NCBI GenBank assembly: GCA_025351555.1
Contig: JANXVS010000005.1
Location: 1 to 7,736, forward strand
Reading direction: 5' to 3'
DNA: 7,736 bases
DNA from: Pseudomonadota bacterium
GTDB taxonomy: Bacteria; Pseudomonadota; Gammaproteobacteria; Xanthomonadales; Rhodanobacteraceae
Position 1 is the stretch's first letter. Every line of letters begins with the position of its first letter. A program made the translations under genes and the position numbers. Positions 4,255-7,736 of this stretch are shown here, in pieces. A model generated the notes under the pieces. It saw nothing but the letters and a program-made list of their open reading frames with translations. It did not search any database and had not been told where the DNA came from.

Positions 4255-6390
4255 TCAGCGCTTGCGCATCTCCCACGCGCGATGAATCCGCGCATTGCGC
4301 TCAAAATCGAACGGTATCGTGCTCGCGCTGATATCGCGTATCGCGAATTGCGACAGCGCCGCTTCATCAAGTTTGAAACGACGGAAATTGTTCGAGAACA
4401 AAATCGTCCCGCCGGGAAACAGACGCTCGCCGCACAGCGTGAGCAGGCGCATGTGATCGCGCTGCACATCGAAATCGTCGGCGCGTTTGGAGTTGGAGAA
4501 CGTCGGCGGATCCACGAAGATAAGGTCGTACATCGCTGAATGTGATTCCAGGTAACCCAATACGTCGGCCCATACCAACTTGTGCTGCGGCTCGGAAAAT
4601 CCGTTCAAGGCCAGGTTCTGCATTGCCCAGTCCAGATAGGTCTGCGACAAATCGACGCTGGTTGTCTCTGCGGCGCCGCCGGCGGCGGCGTAGACGCTGA
4701 CGCTGGCGGTGTAGCAGAACAGATTGAGGAAACGCTTGCCGCGACTCATCTCGCGCACGCGCGCACGCAACGGGCGATGATCCAGGAACAGGCCGGTGTC
4801 CAGGTAATCGCGCAGGTTGACGAAGAACTTCAGGCCGCTCTCTCCCACTTGCAGAAATTCGCCGCTTTCATCCATACGACCATATTTCTCGCCACCCTTG
4901 CCACGCCGGCGTGTCTTCAGTGCGACGCGTTCACGCGGCACGCCGAGCACCTCGCCGGCGACGTGCGCAAGCTCGCGCAGACGCGTGCGCGCGAGGTTTT
5001 CGTCAATACTTGCCGGCGCTTGATATTCCTGGATATGCAGATGATCGGCGTCTTCTGCACGATAAATATCGATCGCGGCCGCATACTCGGGCAAGTCAGC
5101 ATCGTATACACGCCAGCAGTCGATGCCTTCGCGTTCGGCACGCTTACGCAGATGGCGGAAATTTTTCTCGATGCGATTCTTCAGCATCTGGGCGCCATCG
5201 GACAACGGCTTGGGCGCGTGCGTTTGTTCGCTGCGCGGCGTCAGATCGAAGTTGAGCAGCACGCATTCAAGCGCGCCGTTGTACAGCCGATACCTCTTGT
5301 CCGCGCGCAGGCCGATGGCGCGACCGAGCTCCTCGTCGGAAGTGATGACGCTGGCGCGCCACTGGGGAAATTCCGCCTTGAGTTTTTCGCCAAGCAGGCG
5401 ATACAGCGAGGCCACGCCGGCATCCGCACTCATGCGCTCGCCATACGGCGGATTGCAGATGACGAGACCCGGTTGGTCGAGTTCGTGCGGGCGATGCAGA
5501 TGTTCCAGCGACTGCCTTCCTAAGTGAATGAAGCCAGATAGTTGCGCGAACTGCGCATTGCGCTTGGCCTCGTTGATCACGGCCGGATCCTGATCGAAAC
5601 CGAAGAACACCGGACGCAGCGCCTGCAAGCCCGCTGTCGCGCGCGCCTGCGCCTGATCGTGCAGCGTTTTCCACAATGCCGCATCATGGCCGCGCCAGCC
5701 GGAAAAACCGAAGTAGTCGCGACGCAGCCCCGGTGCGACGTCGCCCGCCATCAGCGCCGCCTCGATCAGCAACGTGCCGGAACCGCACAACGGATCGACC
5801 AGGCCGCCGCCGGCCAAGTACACCGCCGGCCAGCCGGCGCGCAGCAGCATCGCCGCGGCGAGGTTTTCCTTCAGTGGTGCTTGCCCGGCGCCCTGGCGGT
5901 AACCGCGCTGGTGCAGCGGTGTGCCGGACAGATCGATGCTGACGATTGCCTTGCCGCGGCGCAGGACCAGATTCACCCGCAGCGCCGGGCGCTCCGTATC
6001 CACATTGGGACGTTCTCCACTTTTGTTGCGGAACTGATCGACGATGGCGTCCTTGACCCGCAGCGCGGCATACTGGCTATGGGTGATCCCTTTCGTGCTG
6101 CCGACCGCGTCGACCGCAAAGCTGGCAGCGACATCCAGATGTTCGCTCCAGTCGATGTCGAGCGCGCCCGCGTACAGCGCCTCGCCATCTTCGGCGGTGA
6201 ATTCTGCGATCGGCGCCAGGATGCGGCTGGCCAGCCGTGACCACAGGCAGGCACGATAGCCAGCTTCAAGCTCACCGCGGAAATGCACGCCGGCCAGGGC
6301 CTCGTGCACATCGGCCGCACCGAGTGCTACCAACTCGTCAACCAGCAGGTATTCCAGCCCTTTCTGGCAGCTCGCAAAGAAGTCACGCAT
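4255..6390 (-). CDS. rlmL: Bifunctional 23S rRNA methyltransferase RlmKL (m2G2445 and m7G2069)
   Basis: A 711-residue fused rRNA methyltransferase, close to the roughly 700 residues of Escherichia coli RlmKL. The N-terminal half contains a ferredoxin-like/THUMP RNA-binding region (about residues 1-155) and the RlmL catalytic domain. That domain has the SAM motif VDPLCGSGTLLIEA (198-211) and the guanine-N2 motif NPPYGER (313-319), which makes m2G2445. The C-terminal half is the RlmK domain with a second SAM site NLFCYTASVSVYAA (556-569) and DPPTFSNSKR (627-636), which makes m7G2069. Both active sites look intact. The two modifications are made early in 50S assembly, and the fusion is thought to unwind the helix between the two sites. 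The start ATG overlaps the stop of the upstream hydrolase (ATGA, 6387-6392 region), so the pair is probably co-transcribed and translationally coupled. Confidence 0.96.
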   Translation of the reverse strand: MRDFFASCQKGLEYLLVDELVALGAADVHEALAGVHFRGELEAGYRACLWSRLASRILAPIAEFTAEDGEALYAGALDIDWSEHLDVAASFAVDAVGSTKGITHSQYAALRVKDAIVDQFRNKSGERPNVDTERPALRVNLVLRRGKAIVSIDLSGTPLHQRGYRQGAGQAPLKENLAAAMLLRAGWPAVYLAGGGLVDPLCGSGTLLIEAALMAGDVAPGLRRDYFGFSGWRGHDAALWKTLHDQAQARATAGLQALRPVFFGFDQDPAVINEAKRNAQFAQLSGFIHLGRQSLEHLHRPHELDQPGLVICNPPYGERMSADAGVASLYRLLGEKLKAEFPQWRASVITSDEELGRAIGLRADKRYRLYNGALECVLLNFDLTPRSEQTHAPKPLSDGAQMLKNRIEKNFRHLRKRAEREGIDCWRVYDADLPEYAAAIDIYRAEDADHLHIQEYQAPASIDENLARTRLRELAHVAGEVLGVPRERVALKTRRRGKGGEKYGRMDESGEFLQVGESGLKFFVNLRDYLDTGLFLDHRPLRARVREMSRGKRFLNLFCYTASVSVYAAAGGAAETTSVDLSQTYLDWAMQNLALNGFSEPQHKLVWADVLGYLESHSAMYDLIFVDPPTFSNSKRADDFDVQRDHMRLLTLCGERLFPGGTILFSNNFRRFKLDEAALSQFAIRDISASTIPFDFERNARIHRAWEMRKR

Positions 6391-6899
6391 CAGATGAACG
6401 GCCCAAGGAAGTCGCGGAACTGGCGTGCAACAAAATCCACATGTGCACTCAGCCGGTGATCGTCGCGCACCAGGGTGATCGTGTCGCCGCGCGCACGCGC
6501 GAACGCGATCGCGTTATCGACCGGGCACAGTTCGTCGTCCCAGCCATGCACGAGGGCAGTCGGCACGCGCCGCGCATCAAACCGCGCATAGCCGGCAATC
6601 GTCACCGGCAACGCAATCAGGAACAGGCCGACGCAGTTCAGATCGAACGAGGCCGGCCCGGAAATAAACGCGCCCATACTCGATCCAGCCAGGATCACCG
6701 GCGCGTCCGCAGGCGCGTGCTGCTTGAGCCGGGCGATGCGCGCATCGATGCGGCGGACGTCGCCGCTGGCATCCAGATCGCGATAATCCGGCCGCACACT
6801 GCGGAATCCCAGTGGCTCGGCGATGGCCGCCAGCGCGCTGACCTTGGTCGCATCCGGCCCGCTTTCCAAGCCATGCGAGAGAATGAGGAAGGGCTTCAT
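6390..6899 (-). CDS. Small alpha/beta-hydrolase (putative esterase)
   Basis: A 169-residue compact alpha/beta-hydrolase. It shows FLILSHGLES (4-13) for the oxyanion-hole strand, the nucleophile elbow GSSMG (72-76, Ser74), an acid in VHGWDDELCP (117-126, Asp121 or Asp122) and a catalytic His in RDDHRL (145-150, His148). This is the minimal domain without a lid, as in YqiA-like and dienelactone-hydrolase-like esterases. The substrate is unknown, and there is no signal peptide. The start at 6899 is chosen because the first strand begins immediately after it. An upstream in-frame ATG (6941) would add 14 unconvincing residues and would precede the GATAAT box. It is the first gene of a two-gene unit with rlmKL, joined by an ATGA overlap. 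The coupling may be only for expression, since no functional link between the two is known to me. Confidence 0.82.
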   Translation of the reverse strand: MKPFLILSHGLESGPDATKVSALAAIAEPLGFRSVRPDYRDLDASGDVRRIDARIARLKQHAPADAPVILAGSSMGAFISGPASFDLNCVGLFLIALPVTIAGYARFDARRVPTALVHGWDDELCPVDNAIAFARARGDTITLVRDDHRLSAHVDFVARQFRDFLGPFI

Positions 6900-6906
6900 G
6901 GCGATG

Positions 6907-6912
6907 ATTATC
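6907..6912 (-). promoter_or_regulatory. Candidate -10 box, possibly for a leaderless hydrolase-rlmKL transcript
   Basis: GATAAT (minus strand, 6912-6907; five of six to TATAAT) ends 7 nt before the ATG at 6899, and no Shine-Dalgarno is visible in that spacer. That geometry would put transcription start at or next to the ATG. No good -35 hexamer is found at 16-18 bp, so the call is weak. Confidence 0.35.
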
Positions 6913-6955
6913 GCATGACGTTGGCTTGTCTCCGCGCGCATGCGAAACTGCGTGA

Positions 6956-7534
6956 ATGCCCATCGATCTGCCGACCGAGCTATCCATCCGCGACTGGCCG
7001 CTGCCTTACGAATCGCGCCTGCAAACGCGCGCGCTTGATGCTATCGACCTCGTCGTGATCCATTGCACCGAATTGCCGGATATGGCGATGACGCGAGAAT
7101 TCGGCGAGCGCGTTCGTTACCCGGCGACGCAGACCGGCAACAGCGGCCACTACTACATCGATACCGATGGCAGTGTGTCGCGCTTCGTCGCCAACAATCG
7201 CGTCGCCAATCACACCTTTGGCTACAACACGCGCTCGCTCGGCATCGAGATTGCCAACATCGGCCGTTACCCGCACTGGGGCGACAGCCGCTACCAAACG
7301 TTCATGGTCGCGTATACAAAGCAGCAAATCGATGCGCTGCTCGTTCTGCTGCGACAACTGCGCCACGACTTGCCCAGCCTCAGATATATCGCCGGGCATG
7401 AAGACCTCGACCGTCGCATGGAAGCGGCCAGCGATGATCCGACGATCATGCTGCCGCGTCGACAGGATCCGGGACCGCTGTTTCCGTGGGCGCAGGTTGT
7501 ACCGGTCGTCAGACTGGAACGCCTGATTCCGTAG
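6956..7534 (+). CDS. N-acetylmuramoyl-L-alanine amidase, AmpD-type (Amidase_2), cytoplasmic
   Basis: A 192-residue zinc amidase that cleaves the bond between N-acetylmuramic acid and the L-Ala of the peptide. The AmpD-type zinc ligands are present: His36 in VVIHCTEL, His148 in AGHEDLD and Asp171 in RRQDPGPLFPW. The catalytic glutamate is Glu98 in SLGIEIAN. GHYYIDTDGSVSRFV (64-78) and NHTFGYNTRS (85-94) form the usual fold core. The length is near that of AmpD (about 185). No signal peptide is seen, so a role in cytoplasmic recycling of muropeptides is likely; whether it prefers 1,6-anhydro substrates cannot be read. A second, canonical AmpD may exist elsewhere. The ATG at 6956 has only a weak Shine-Dalgarno. 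The gene is divergent from the hydrolase-rlmKL pair across 56 bp and lies upstream of tesB on the same strand, 103 bp apart. Confidence 0.88.
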   Translation: MPIDLPTELSIRDWPLPYESRLQTRALDAIDLVVIHCTELPDMAMTREFGERVRYPATQTGNSGHYYIDTDGSVSRFVANNRVANHTFGYNTRSLGIEIANIGRYPHWGDSRYQTFMVAYTKQQIDALLVLLRQLRHDLPSLRYIAGHEDLDRRMEAASDDPTIMLPRRQDPGPLFPWAQVVPVVRLERLIP

Positions 7535-7539
7535 GTTTT

Positions 7540-7557
7540 GCGATCATCCCTGATCGC
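7540..7557 (+). terminator. Weak stem-loop after the amidase gene
   Basis: GCGATCA (7540-7546) and TGATCGC (7551-7557) form a 7-bp stem with loop TCCC, five bases after the stop codon. No T-run follows. It may help end the amidase transcript, but it is not a standard intrinsic terminator. Confidence 0.35.
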
Positions 7558-7607
7558 GACGATCAAACAGCGTCCATCCCTGGCCGCACTTTTCAAAATT
7601 GCCTCGC

Positions 7608-7613
7608 TATACT
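7608..7613 (+). promoter_or_regulatory. Candidate -10 box of tesB
   Basis: TATACT (five of six to TATAAT) lies 24 bp upstream of the TTG start of tesB, in an otherwise AT-richer patch. No good -35 was found at 16-18 bp upstream. It would give a leader of about 17 nt that contains the Shine-Dalgarno GCGGAG. Confidence 0.45.
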
Positions 7614-7637
7614 TCGTCACTCTTGCGGAGACGCCAC

Positions 7638-7736
7638 TTGTCCAGCCCCATCGTCGGCGAATTGATTGACCTGCTGCAACTCGAACGCATCGAGGAAAAC
7701 CTGTTCCGCGGCCAGAGCCGCGACATCGGCACCAAG
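7638..7736 (+). CDS. tesB: Acyl-CoA thioesterase II, N-terminal part (runs off the window)
   Basis: The first 33 codons are present. After the TTG start the protein reads SSPIVGELIDLLQLERIEEN, then LFRGQSRDIGTK. The pattern LLxLExIEExLFRGQSxDxG is the conserved N-terminus of TesB, a cytoplasmic thioesterase of the double hot-dog fold that hydrolyses medium- and long-chain acyl-CoA to free acid and CoA. The start is TTG because the frame is open with no ATG or GTG placed to begin it, and CGGAG lies 7 nt upstream of TTG. Catalytic residues are beyond the right edge. Confidence 0.85.
   Translation, partial: MSSPIVGELIDLLQLERIEENLFRGQSRDIGTK

Noticed and set aside
4582..6240. Long plus-strand open frames opposite rlmKL
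   Set aside because: Both RlmKL active sites are intact on the minus strand; the plus-strand translations show no recognisable domain.

Overview
This is a GC-rich (roughly 60 %) bacterial chromosomal window that most likely comes from a gammaproteobacterium of the Xanthomonadales/Lysobacterales. The grounds are the kdkA-opsX lipopolysaccharide inner-core pair, a two-domain RlmKL, the AmpD-type amidase and an intergenic palindrome of a kind that, from memory, is dispersed in that order. No plasmid, phage, CRISPR or defence gene is visible. The assignment is by motif reading only.

Layout, left to right. At the left edge, on the minus strand, is the N-terminal part of an MBL-fold metallo-hydrolase, translationally coupled (ATGA overlap) to the upstream kdkA (Kdo kinase). 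kdkA is divergent from opsX (heptosyltransferase of glycosyltransferase family 9) across only 42 bp. opsX converges on, and overlaps by 22 bp, a small DUF6165-like gene. A divergent promoter region then leads to a tRNA-Ser(CGA) with a well-matched promoter. The tRNA faces the 3' end of a minus-strand phospholipid N-methyltransferase-like gene. After two tandem hairpins comes a secreted Gly/Tyr/His-rich protein gene on the minus strand. A 266-bp non-coding stretch follows, holding an 11-bp inverted repeat (with an alternative partner arm) and a cluster of stem-loops ending in a perfect 14-bp palindrome. Next, on the minus strand, a small alpha/beta hydrolase and rlmKL form an ATGA-coupled pair. 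On the plus strand follow a cytoplasmic AmpD-type amidase and, at the right edge, the first 33 codons of tesB (acyl-CoA thioesterase II), which starts with TTG.

How the genes fit together. The left third is an envelope cluster: KdkA phosphorylates the inner-core Kdo and OpsX adds the first heptose to it. The DUF6165 protein is an unknown that may belong to the same process by location. The PmtA-like methyltransferase (membrane lipid head groups), the amidase (cell-wall recycling or turnover) and the secreted Gly/Tyr protein are also envelope-related, but show no sign of being co-transcribed. RlmKL and the tRNA belong to translation.

The window reads as ordinary core chromosome. I found no convincing undescribed multi-gene system. 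The parts most worth a second look are the DUF6165 gene, the secreted Gly/Tyr/His-rich protein with its inverted-repeat leader, and the palindromic intergenic element at 4131-4252.
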